Positions 14,988 through 23,942 of a DNA stretch of 64,000 nt are shown one piece after another; the stretch's first letter is position 1; each line of letters opens with the position of its first letter. The stretch covers positions 620,001-684,000 of the forward strand of contig JAGPYM010000009.1 of the NCBI GenBank assembly GCA_020736575.1, read 5' to 3'. The stretch is from Thelonectria olida (lineage: Eukaryota; Ascomycota; Sordariomycetes; Hypocreales; Nectriaceae). The notes below the pieces were generated by a model. The model saw only the letters and a program-made list of their open reading frames with translations. It ran no database searches and was not told where the DNA came from. The translations under genes and the position numbers were made by a program.

Positions 14988-16480
14988 GGTGTTGTCTGGG
15001 GTGCTTCAGAGAAGCTGATGCGGGCTCGGTTCGGAGGTGAGGGGGGAAGGAAGAGGGAAAGCTGGAGGAGAGAAAGCCGCAGTTGGCGTTTCTGTGAAAT
15101 GACGACGGAGGAAGAAGAGGGAGAGAAACGCAAAACGGGGGAGAGGAGGAGTGGTTTTGAGTCTTAAAAAATGGGGAGATGGATGTGGGAGGAAGAGAAG
15201 AGGATTCGGAGTTGAGGCAAGAGGTCTAGGTTTGGTTTGAGCTGTCCAGAAGGCCACCTTCGGAAGCGGACGCAAGCACCACCGCCTTGCACGGTACATA
15301 CTGCATTGACACTGATTCACGGGGGCGGGACCCGCCACATTCTAGAGGGATCTGGGGACCAATAGAATCGGCGGTAGCCCTGAATTCGGGGCGGAACAAC
15401 AATTATGCGGGGCAAATGCTGCTTAGCTCAGCCCGCGGCCAGGGACCCTTTAACTGAGTGGAGGTCCAGCCTTGGTGGTGCAGCACTACGTCAAGCAGCG
15501 GGCAGAGTCAGTCCAGGGCGGATGGATTGCAGGCCCAGGCACACCTTGAGTGACGAGTGCAATCGGAAAGGTCAAGTGGAAGCTTCTGCCGGCTTCCACT
15601 GGCCAGCGCCTCCCAGCCCCGGACAGCATTTGCAATCAAGCGGCTTTCTTACTGCACTCGGTGCATGTCCTACGATGCATGAGGCGTGCCTGGGTACCTG
15701 GGGGGCGAGGCCTTCACGGTGAGGAGGCAATGAAAGGCGCGAATCACAGTACTATGTACATGCAGCTCGCGATCCTGTATCTCACCGTCTGTCTCACGGT
15801 CATTGCCCGGCCGTCCGTCCGTCACGTCCCCACCCGGGTCGGTGTTGGCAGTCATAGCGGACAGGCAGGCAGCTGTGGCCGCGCAACCGAAGGCACGCCT
15901 AACAACAACCTGACGTTCACAGCTCTTCTGGCCCTCCCCATCCATAAAAAAAAGCACCAGCACTTGCCCTCGTTTCCGAATCCCGCCCCATAATGAAGCT
16001 TACAAGACAAAGCTCCTACCATGACACGGGCAGATCAGATCAGATCAGATTCTGAGACGATTGTAATATCGAATGAGTTTTGAAAATGGAACCATTTTGA
16101 TATGTTGCGCCAATGTTCTAAAAGTTCTGACATGCAAACAAAGACATAAGGTACCTACCTGCGAACAGATCTATAGTCCTCCATGCATCGCCCGCCACTA
16201 TCATGGTTCTTCCTCGTGTCTTCCCCATCATGATTGCTTGTCCGTTGTTTGCCTCAACATCCCGCAACCGTAAAATCTCGTTCCGCCTCGTGTATTCCAA
16301 ACGCCCCATCAGCAAGCTGCGCACCTGTTTTCGTTCATTTGTTCAATTCAATCCATCTTCGCCATACGCCACTCCCATTCTCCCAGACACACGAATCACC
16401 CAGAACTCCCGTCCCCTCGTGCATGCACTACCGTCCGTGGATAGTATCCACTCCCGCCTTCATCATGACATCCTCCTCCC
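14988..16480. other. CDC48 promoter/leader and intergenic DNA
   Basis: The part next to CDC48 (about 14988-15300) is purine-rich on the plus strand, which means pyrimidine-rich on the CDC48 sense strand and is typical of a fungal leader. The rest shows only short overlapping frames and a short direct repeat, (cagat)4 at 16031-16050. No gene can be supported. Confidence 0.55.
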
Positions 16481-17029
16481 TCACAGCGCCCTGACCGTCT
16501 GCTCCAGAATCGGCCTCGACGGGTTCTTGTCCGCACCGCAACCCCACGTCTTCACCTTCGGCCGCCATCCCACAAACGCGCCCCTCGCATCGTCAAACAC
16601 CAGCGCCAGCTGACCCGGGCCGTCGTCGTTGGCACCAGGCGCCTGCGCATTCGCTGCCGCGAGAGCCGCCCCGATGTTGAGCGAGCGCGTCTCGATCGGG
16701 GGAGCGCCTAGTCGGATCCGCTCCATGCGGTCTGGTTCGCTGATGAAAGCCTCGAGCACGGTTGGGTACGGCTTCATCTGGGCGGCGTCGTTGGGGAGGA
16801 GTGGCCAGGTGCCCCGTCGGACGCTTGGCGGGAAGCTTGTGCTCAGAGACGAGAGGAAGGATCTACTGCAAGTTGCCCAGTTAGCTATCCGTTCTTCGCG
16901 TAAACGCCTCGTGGCAAGACGTGGGAGTTGCACCGGGCATTGGATGCCGGCATGGGTAACATACCTATCGCTAGATCCCGAGTTCGACCCGCCGACAGCG
17001 TTGGTACGGACTCGCATGAGACCGCTCAT
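16481..17029 (-). CDS. unidentified small protein, 149 aa, one intron
   Basis: Exons 17029-16965 and 16865-16481 are joined across an intron with a GTATGT donor and a TTGCAG acceptor, in matching phase, giving 149 residues. The N-terminus is Ser/Gly/Arg-rich (MSGLMRVRTNAVGG). A better-ordered central part contains RRGTWPLLPNDAAQMKPYP and a run of predicted helix. An Ala-rich segment (IGAALAAANAQAPGAN) and a C-terminal part with FVGWRPKVKTWGCG follow. There are no membrane segments. I recognise no family. The splice-consistent frame and conserved-looking Trp/Pro residues suggest a genuine gene, but the function is unknown. Confidence 0.6.
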   Translation of the reverse strand: MSGLMRVRTNAVGGSNSGSSDRYVTHAGIQCPVQLPRLATRRLREERIANWATCSRSFLSSLSTSFPPSVRRGTWPLLPNDAAQMKPYPTVLEAFISEPDRMERIRLGAPPIETRSLNIGAALAAANAQAPGANDDGPGQLALVFDDARGAFVGWRPKVKTWGCGADKNPSRPILEQTVRAL

Positions 17030-17965
17030 CGTGGATAGGTGGTTAATGGAATAGGTTGATAGGTGAGTTAAGAGGTGGTCAAAGGTTAAGTTGCGTTCGC
17101 GACCTAAGATTGAATGCGGTATACAGGGCGAGGGTATTGCTTGGTGAGGCCTTCGATATGTGGTATCGCTTCGGTAGGTTGATTATCACAGCCCTCCCGA
17201 GGCAGCTTTTTTAATTCACAGATATATATGCCATTTCAATTATGCACTTTTGAACGCGCATGATGTAGGCTCCCTCCCGTGTCTTCTTCTTCCATTCCAT
17301 AAGGATAACCAGAATTGCTTGCAATCTGTGGGAAATGGGTGAATACCTTGGCTGCGAGGCGTACACCACGGCTATCTAGTATCAGGTTGCAAGGCTCAAA
17401 TCAGCCTTTCATGCGTCATGAACCGCCCCCAACTCCTCGTATATGCAGGCGAGATAGAGCCTCGTCCCTTTCCGTCGAATAACGAGTCGCACATTTGAGC
17501 TGCGATACTCTTTTAGGACCCAACCTGGAACATGGCCGGATTCTGGACCCCAATAGTGCCTACTTTTGGCCCCCATTGGTCGGCATGCGCGACGCAAGGG
17601 GGAGGGCTGAAGCCAAGGTGGAATTTAGCCGCGGGCGTGGTTCACGCCGGCGAATCTGTAGAGCCGTAGGGTAACTCGCTGTGAATCCCAGTGTAGGTCG
17701 AGGCCAGTCTTCACTGCAATTTAGTCTTCAGAAGACTGAAAGAAGATCAGAATGTGCAGACCTTGGTGGTCGCGAGTGGGTTTGAATGGTCGCTGTGCCG
17801 CACCATGTAACTATCCAACACGGCTTTGGCCTTTCTCTGATGAACGCGTCAGGTGTTGGCGACACTGGATAATGGTGGGTGTGCCTGTCCAGACGAATAT
17901 TCTTATCAGATGCTCCACGACTTTCTGACGCCAAAGCTCACTCTTTCAGCGCCTTGTCCAACCGT
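17030..17965. other. intergenic region
   Basis: Lies between the 5' end of the unidentified gene at 17029 and the 3' end of KTI12. No gene or notable repeat was seen. Confidence 0.5.
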
Positions 17966-19042
17966 TCACTCATCCTTCTCAAAAGCATCGTTGAGGTACC
18001 GCACAAAGGACTCTCGTATCCTCTGCGGCGCCATGTTGGCCACCGCCTCCAGCCCGATGCCCCCGCGGTTCAGCCCCATATACGCCCGTCGCAGCCTCTG
18101 CAGTTGTGGCAGCCCTACCGTCTTGCCCGCTGGCAACTCCACCACAAGGCTGTCGTCACCGCCGCCACCGGAGCTGCTGCGAGGAATACGGACATCATCG
18201 ATGTCTTGGTTGTCACGCTGTGCCTCGACAATGCGCTTGACAATGTCGGACGTCTCGCGGTCGAGGTTGTAGAGGTAGTCACCACTCGATTCGCGACCGC
18301 GTTGGACGGTGGATTGGTTGGGACGGACGACTTTTCGGCCTTCACCAGCGATAACTTCCCAAAGGTCGGAGAAGACCTTGTCAGTTTGCTGCTCGTCATC
18401 TTCCCAGATAAGGGTGAAGAGGGGGCTGTCCCATCTCGTCATTGGGTTGGGCTCCTCATAACGGAAGACGAGGTTGTCCCAGTTGCCCTGCTCGTAAGGC
18501 TCTGGGGTAACCTGCCCCTCACCTCCATTTTCAGCAGCCTTCTCTTTGCCCCCATCTCCCTCTTGCAGCCTTTCCTTGTTGACCTGTTTGGCGCGATCCA
18601 CGGAACACCCAATCTGCAAGATGCAGCTCGGCGTTCGGACAGCCTTGGCCTCACAGTGCAGCTGGTAGCGCCAGCCCTTGATGTAATTTAAGCCATCGAG
18701 GATAACGATGTCTTTGTCGGAGAGCACGCGCTTCACGGCGCCGTAGATGGCAGCGCGAGCATCTTTCTCGGAGGCATTGGCAGAGCGGGTGTGGGCGGGG
18801 AGCTTGGAGAGGTCATAGACGGCGCGTGATATCGAGAGGGAGTCGTCCGAGATAAGGTGTAGGCGATATTTGGTGTCGACAATGCGTTTAGAGAGGTAGT
18901 CGTAGAGCTGTTTCGCGCGAGTTGACTTGCCAGAGGTGGGCAGTCCAGAGACAATGATCAGCTGGGTGGTGAGTGAGTTAGGCACTGCGAGGGAATAGGT
19001 AGAGTGAGGGCGAGATGGAGAGAGAACGGGTCATACCGGCAT
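17966..19042 (-). CDS. KTI12: Kti12, Elongator-associated P-loop protein, 333 aa
   Basis: Kti12 is a P-loop ATPase related to the PSTK kinase. It binds tRNA and the Elongator complex and is needed for wobble-uridine modification. The long open frame has no usable ATG and begins at a GTG. Splicing repairs this: exon 1 is only ATG CCG (19042-19037), followed by a 75-bp intron (GTATGA donor, CTAAC branch, CACCCAG acceptor), and exon 2 runs 18961-17966. The product then begins MPLIIVSGLPTSGKST, with the P-loop at residues 8-16, as in other Kti12 proteins. Later family-typical stretches include the ISDDSL segment, the VILDGLNYIKG segment and a C-terminal helical tRNA-binding region with LQRLRRAYMGLNR. 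The two-codon first exon is inferred from the family N-terminus and splice consensus. Confidence 0.92.
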
Positions 19043-20150
19043 GATGGTAAAGTCAAGGAGCAGTTGCGAATATGGGAGGAATTATTGGTGTGTCCAGCCC
19101 GGAGTAAATCGCGTCGTGTTGTTTGGCGGGGTTACCGAAAAATTGCAGCCAAAATTGCGACGTCACTTTCGAGGGATGGCTATGGGTGGTGGGGTTCAAG
19201 GGACTCTGCGACGATTTATCCCAAAACGGCAAAATACATGTTAAGCAATGGCACCAGAAGCTTACTCGGAATGCAGGATGTATCTAAAGGCTCATTCGAA
19301 ACTCGGGTAATGGTAAAGTCTGGGAGGATCGTCACATTCGTTTTCGTTGCATAGGTAGGCAGAGAATTCATTGGGCTGGGCGGTTGTTCGGCACCTCATT
19401 CAACGGGGTGCATGGATATCGCCGACATGCCACTGAGAGGAGAGGGTTTGATGCGTGGTCATGCCTCGAAAGGATGCCTGATTTGGGCTACCTTGAGAAA
19501 GGGAACGAGAACGACCAGGCATCTAAGATCAACGTCAAAGGTGGGCGGCAGCAGATATCGATCTCGCCAGATGTGCCGTCGAGGAGGGACCCTAACACAG
19601 CCTCGAAAAGAAGAGCCGAATTGGCAGAGAGGCCTTGCTCTGCCGCGTCAACTAGTGAGAGTGGAGTGAAGCTGTGCGAAAAGGGTAACCGATGAGATGG
19701 AGGAGGTGAAGACGACGCGGAGGATGCTGGCGATGCAATGCCGGTTTGTGGGTCATCCATGTCCGAGTCCGGGTCCAGAAGCCTCTCTAATTGGTGAAGA
19801 ACCGAGTTGAAGGCAAGACGACAAAACTAAGCCCTACAGAGAGAAATCCATCCGAGCCTTGTGCGCTAGACCCAAATCGGATATGCATTCGAAGCCAAGC
19901 TGCTTCGCCCGTTGCACGATCCAGGGTACGGGAATTGATGAGAAGGAGAAGTAGATATAAAGGATCCTTTAGATCTCGAACTGGAAAATTGGAACGTCGC
20001 ACTCAGCTTCAACTGATTCAACGCATCATCTATTGGAGACAACGAGAATCCTTCAAACACTTTCTTCTGACTTACACCTACCCTACCCTTAACCACCTTC
20101 TTCTACACTTACACGAACACACACACACACACACACAACCTCTTCTCAAA
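19043..20150. promoter_or_regulatory. divergent promoter between KTI12 and the DUF7702 gene
   Basis: This 1.1-kb spacer separates two divergently transcribed genes. The end next to 20151 is a C/A-rich leader containing a dinucleotide run, (AC)n at 20117-20137, 13 bp before the ATG. An open frame reaching upstream of the ATG at 20151 from 19791 is in phase but begins at a poorly placed ATG and is compositionally unlike the protein, so I treat it as leader. Confidence 0.45.
20117..20137 (+). repeat. (AC)n run in the DUF7702 5' leader
   Basis: A dinucleotide run ending 13 bp before the start codon at 20151, so it is probably transcribed in the 5' UTR. Confidence 0.9.
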
Positions 20151-20942
20151 ATGGCTCGCTCACTAGACACCTACGACAACATCGCCATCGCCGAGATCGT
20201 CGTCTACTCCTTCTTCCTCGCCGGCGGCATCTTCCTCTGCGTCCGCGACGGCCTCCGCAAGAGCGCTGGCTGGCGCTTCCTCGTCGTCCTCGCCCTCGCC
20301 CGTCTCATCGGCTCTGCCCTCCTCCTCGCCACCGTCAACGACCCTACCAATGAGAGCCTTTACATCGGCTGGATGACCCTTAACGGCGTCGGATTCGGTC
20401 CTCTGATCCTCATGCTCGTGGCTCTGCTGGGCCGCTTGTTCGAGTCTATCAACCGCCAGTCTCCCCAGCCAGTCGTCAAACCTATTTACCAGAAAGGCAT
20501 CGAGGTCCTCATGCTTATTGCCATGATCTTGCTCATTGTGGGTGGCACGAGCTCGACCTACACCATGGTCGACGGGTCGCCCAAGATCACGTACACCACC
20601 GAGAGCAAGGCCGGCGCCGTCCTCATGATCATTGTCATGGTCTTCCTGCTCCTGCAAGTTCTGCTGGTCGTGCGCTACCAAGGCTACATTGCGCAGGGCG
20701 ACCACCGCATCCTCGTCGGCGCCCTGGCCTCGCTGCCCTTTGTCATTGTGCGCCTCGTCTACACCGTGTTGCTGATCCTGGGAGGCAAGAAGACCACCGT
20801 CTGGCTGTACCTGGGTGCGGGCGTCATCATGGAGATGGTCGTGTGTTTCATCTGCGAGATTGTCGGCTTCTCGCTCAAGAAGGTAGTCCCAGAAACCAAG
20901 GCCCAAGAAACCGAGCAGTCGTCTTACGATACGCGAGTGTAG
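20151..20942 (+). CDS. DUF7702-type seven-helix membrane protein, 263 aa
   Basis: A single-exon gene for an integral membrane protein. Seven hydrophobic segments are visible, near residues 10-28, 40-60, 73-96, 118-140, 160-180, 192-212 and 220-242, with a short polar C-tail rich in Glu/Gln/Ser. The opening (helix 1, then FLCVRDGLRKSAGWRFLVVL, then an ARLIGSALLLATV helix) matches the pattern I know for DUF7702 proteins, a fungal family of unknown function with a seven-helix layout. I chose the ATG at 20151 because its context (tcaaaATGG) is good and the first helix follows at once; the in-frame extension upstream looks like leader. No enzymatic motif is evident. A transport or receptor-like role is possible but unproven. 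Confidence 0.8.
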   Translation: MARSLDTYDNIAIAEIVVYSFFLAGGIFLCVRDGLRKSAGWRFLVVLALARLIGSALLLATVNDPTNESLYIGWMTLNGVGFGPLILMLVALLGRLFESINRQSPQPVVKPIYQKGIEVLMLIAMILLIVGGTSSTYTMVDGSPKITYTTESKAGAVLMIIVMVFLLLQVLLVVRYQGYIAQGDHRILVGALASLPFVIVRLVYTVLLILGGKKTTVWLYLGAGVIMEMVVCFICEIVGFSLKKVVPETKAQETEQSSYDTRV

Positions 20943-21699
20943 ATGGAAACGGGCGATACGATTACCTGGATGCCATTGAGGGGGTAACAAGCTTAGGAGT
21001 CTTTTTGGAGTTTCTTTAACGGTTTGGGGCATTGGATATTGATAGGCTGGGCGAACATGTACAAATAGGGTTCTTCATGATAGATTTCCTTTGTATACTC
21101 TTGATATGAAGCGACTATAGACGAATATTGTTTGACAGATACATACTATGATGATATTTCCACTTAAGTGAAGAGCCGGCCATGGAGTTTGCACAGTTCG
21201 AAGAACCCAACGCTTTCTCAAGAACTCTGCAAGGAGCAATGATGAATCGAGATGTCCACGGAGAGCCATTGCGGCTGATTCCAAAAAGAATAGAACCCTG
21301 AGTTCATAATGGTATTGGCATATGGAGCGAATAGGTCATTGGGGGATGCTTGGCATGGCAGTAATTATCCCATTATAACGAGGCCAGAGACGTCTTACGT
21401 GGGAATGGATCACGATTGCACGATGTAACCTTCTAACTGACTGCCGAAAATATATGCCATGATGAGACGTCTTCGCTCAGTTCTTTGTCCAGGTTTCTCT
21501 ACATAAATCCGAACCAGATCTACTCTAATAAGTAATAATCTTCAATGCATCAATCCAGGATATCATCAACGCAACCAAATCTCACCATCTACCCACCTAG
21601 GCGGCACCAGGAACTCTTGAGCCTCTCTATCGGTATAACATCATCCACCCGGCATGAAATCGTTCAAGTCTAAAAGACATAACATGTCCAAAATCCAAA
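20943..21699. other. convergent intergenic region
   Basis: 3' flanks of the DUF7702 gene and of the Smr-domain gene. No additional gene was seen. Confidence 0.55.
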
Positions 21700-22677
21700 T
21701 CACATAACAACACAGCACATCTTCTCCAGCTTGGCCAGGATGCCTGGGACATTCTCCTCGACCCAGTCCGGCTCCTGCTGCTGCTGTTGGTGCTGGCCTC
21801 CATGATGCTGGCCTCCATGATGCTGCTGCTGCTGTCCGCCGTGGTGTCCCGGGTAGCCACTGTTCTCAGGCGGTCTCGCGTCGCCACCCTGGAGGTTGAT
21901 GTAGATGCGACCGGCGTTTTCCTCGGTATGATAGCTCAGCCCGAGCTCCTGGCAAAGCTCCTCGACTTTCGGTTTGAGCTGCAATGCACACAATACGTGT
22001 TAGCCAACAAGCCCATCATGTTTCTGCCTTCAACAACAAAAATGTTCCTCTTATTACCTTTTGCACGTGGTTGGTACTGTGGTTCCCCCTTCCGACAATG
22101 GCGTGAAGATGCGTCTGGCCGGCCGCCGTGTCGGCGCGGATCCTCTCCTCGAGGATCCTCTCGGCCTCCTCGACAAACTGGCCGTGCAGGTCGATGCAGT
22201 CCGACTCTACCTTTCCGGGGGCGTTGTTTGCTCGGAAGATGAACTCGGAGGCCTGGCGGTTGTAGTCGTCCATCTTGGCGGCGTGCGCCTTGCCCTCGTT
22301 GGAGAGCTCCTTTGCGCCCGCGCCGTCGCCATCGTCGTATGCTTGTCGCGACTGTAGCACAGAAAGTCAGGGCTGCGATGGTCTATTGTGGAGGCAAAGA
22401 TAGGAATGGGGGGAGACATACGCGCTCGAAGCAGTTGTTGCGCTTTGAGGCCTCGGAGCGAGCAAGGTCGCGCAAGCGATCGTACTCCTGCTCAGCATCG
22501 TCATCGTCACCGCTGTGTAGGGCTGGAAACAAATAGATATCGAGTCAGTCGTAGGGTCTGTGAGTTTGCGCACATCTCGGAATCGAATCGCGAAACAAAT
22601 TGTTCTCGTCAAAGTTTCCGAAACTCGAGGCAAACAAACGAACCTCGGCCGCCGAGGCGGTGCATAGGAATGGCCAT
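21700..22677 (-). CDS. DUF1771-Smr domain protein with C-terminal CaaX box, 235 aa
   Basis: Four exons, 22677-22644, 22522-22422, 22351-22058 and 21978-21700, join in phase (donors GTTCGT, GTATGT, GTAATA) to give 235 residues. Residues about 20-85 form the DUF1771 helical region (EYDRLRDLARSEASKRNNCF and following). Residues about 95-165 form the Smr domain with its hallmarks DLHGQFVEEA and HAIVGRGNHS. Smr domains bind nucleic acid and many are endonucleases. A His/Gln/Gly-rich linker follows, and the protein ends KMCCVVM. The last four residues, CVVM, fit a CaaX farnesylation box, with another Cys just before that could be palmitoylated. Size and domain order resemble the yeast YPL199C-type protein. 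Membrane anchoring is an inference from the last residues. Confidence 0.88.
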
Positions 22678-22761
22678 AGCTGCCAAGTGGTTCCAAAACG
22701 GCGTGTGTTGAGAAAGATGGCGTTTTTTAGGCGCGTGTTTGATAACCGGAAGCAGCTGAAG

Positions 22762-22779
22762 AAAAAAAAAAAAAAAAAA
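22762..22779 (+). repeat. poly(A) tract of 18
   Basis: An uninterrupted run of 18 A residues lies just upstream of the Smr gene on the plus strand (poly(T) in that gene's sense). Such dA:dT tracts are common nucleosome-disfavouring promoter elements in fungi. Confidence 0.9.
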
Positions 22780-23924
22780 GACAGCGAAAAAGACAGCTTC
22801 CGCGGGTCGCGTCTGGATCAAACAGGCGGGCGCACGCGAGTCGTCAATGGGCAGAGCAACTTGTCTATTCGTGCCGGATTAGCTGGTGGTCTTGTTGTTT
22901 GTTGGTTGTTTGCTCCATGGAACCTGAAAAAAGCAAGTGGCGGCGTTCCGGGCCTTGGTTGCCCCGGAGTTTTTTTCTCTTTTGGTGAAGAGGAGATGCC
23001 AAGTCCATTTGGGGTAGAGGTCAGCCGGCCATTTGCTTTGTCGCGAATTGAACACAGACAGAATGACAACAAAGCTCAGCTCGAGTATTTCCTCGTGTAT
23101 ATGTTTCTACATAGAATCTGCATCTTGCAGAGCTTCGGTGCTGACACTCCCATGGAAGGGAGTACGTACTCCTAGTCCATGGCGCTAAACTGCCCGCCGC
23201 GAGACCTTCCCATCATGATACCGCCACCAAAACGCCCAGAACGCCCAGAATCCCCCAAGACAGCATAGCAAATCTCAGTTTCGTCTTGATTGCATCTCAA
23301 CCTTGAAGCCATCGAGGTCCAAGCCCGGCATCCAAACATTGTTCTTAGATTGACAGCTTGGATATCCATTAGGCTATATCCCCATCCCCAGATATACGAC
23401 ATATACCTACGAGAGATCAACCACACGCAGGCCAAGACATCAAGCAACCCTTCTTTCTTCTTCTTCTTCTTCTTCCCTCCTCTTCCCCTCTCAAAACAGC
23501 CATTCGGTTCAGGGTCAGAGAAGTGACTAACCACTACACCCAGCTCGTCAACGCCAATCCATAGTCTTGACCACTGAGATCCTCAAAGCCACCCGCAACC
23601 CAAGCCCGGGGTCTCGGAGTCCTCCCTGCAGACCTTTACCCTTACCTCATCTTGAACTTAAACTCGGGAAGAGGCGTGAACCTTTGAGGTATCCCATCAG
23701 CCATCAGCCATCCTCTCTCCCAAGCTGCTCCCGCTGAAGCCTGAATGGACTCAAGCTAAGGTCCGCACTTCATGAATACAATCCAGTAGGTAGGTCGCCA
23801 GCTAACTATCAAAGGTGCGGGTCGTGATTTGCCATCCGACGAACCATGTCAAAAACGTTGCTTTTTCCTCGCTGCAGCTAAAGTTCGGCCATCTCGGCAC
23901 CTCCGATCGCTCCCACTCGCATGC

Positions 23925-23942
23925 ACACACACACACACACAG
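23925..23942 (+). repeat. (CA)9 microsatellite
   Basis: A simple dinucleotide run in non-coding DNA. Confidence 0.9.

Noticed and set aside
19791..20150. In-frame N-terminal extension of the DUF7702 protein
   Set aside because: The extension is basic and low in hydrophobicity, crosses an (AC)n run, and the family starts right before the first helix. The ATG at 20151 has the better context.
23172..23534. 120-codon minus-strand frame with a poly-Lys run
   Set aside because: It starts at GTG and the Lys run is simply the (TTC)n microsatellite read in reverse.
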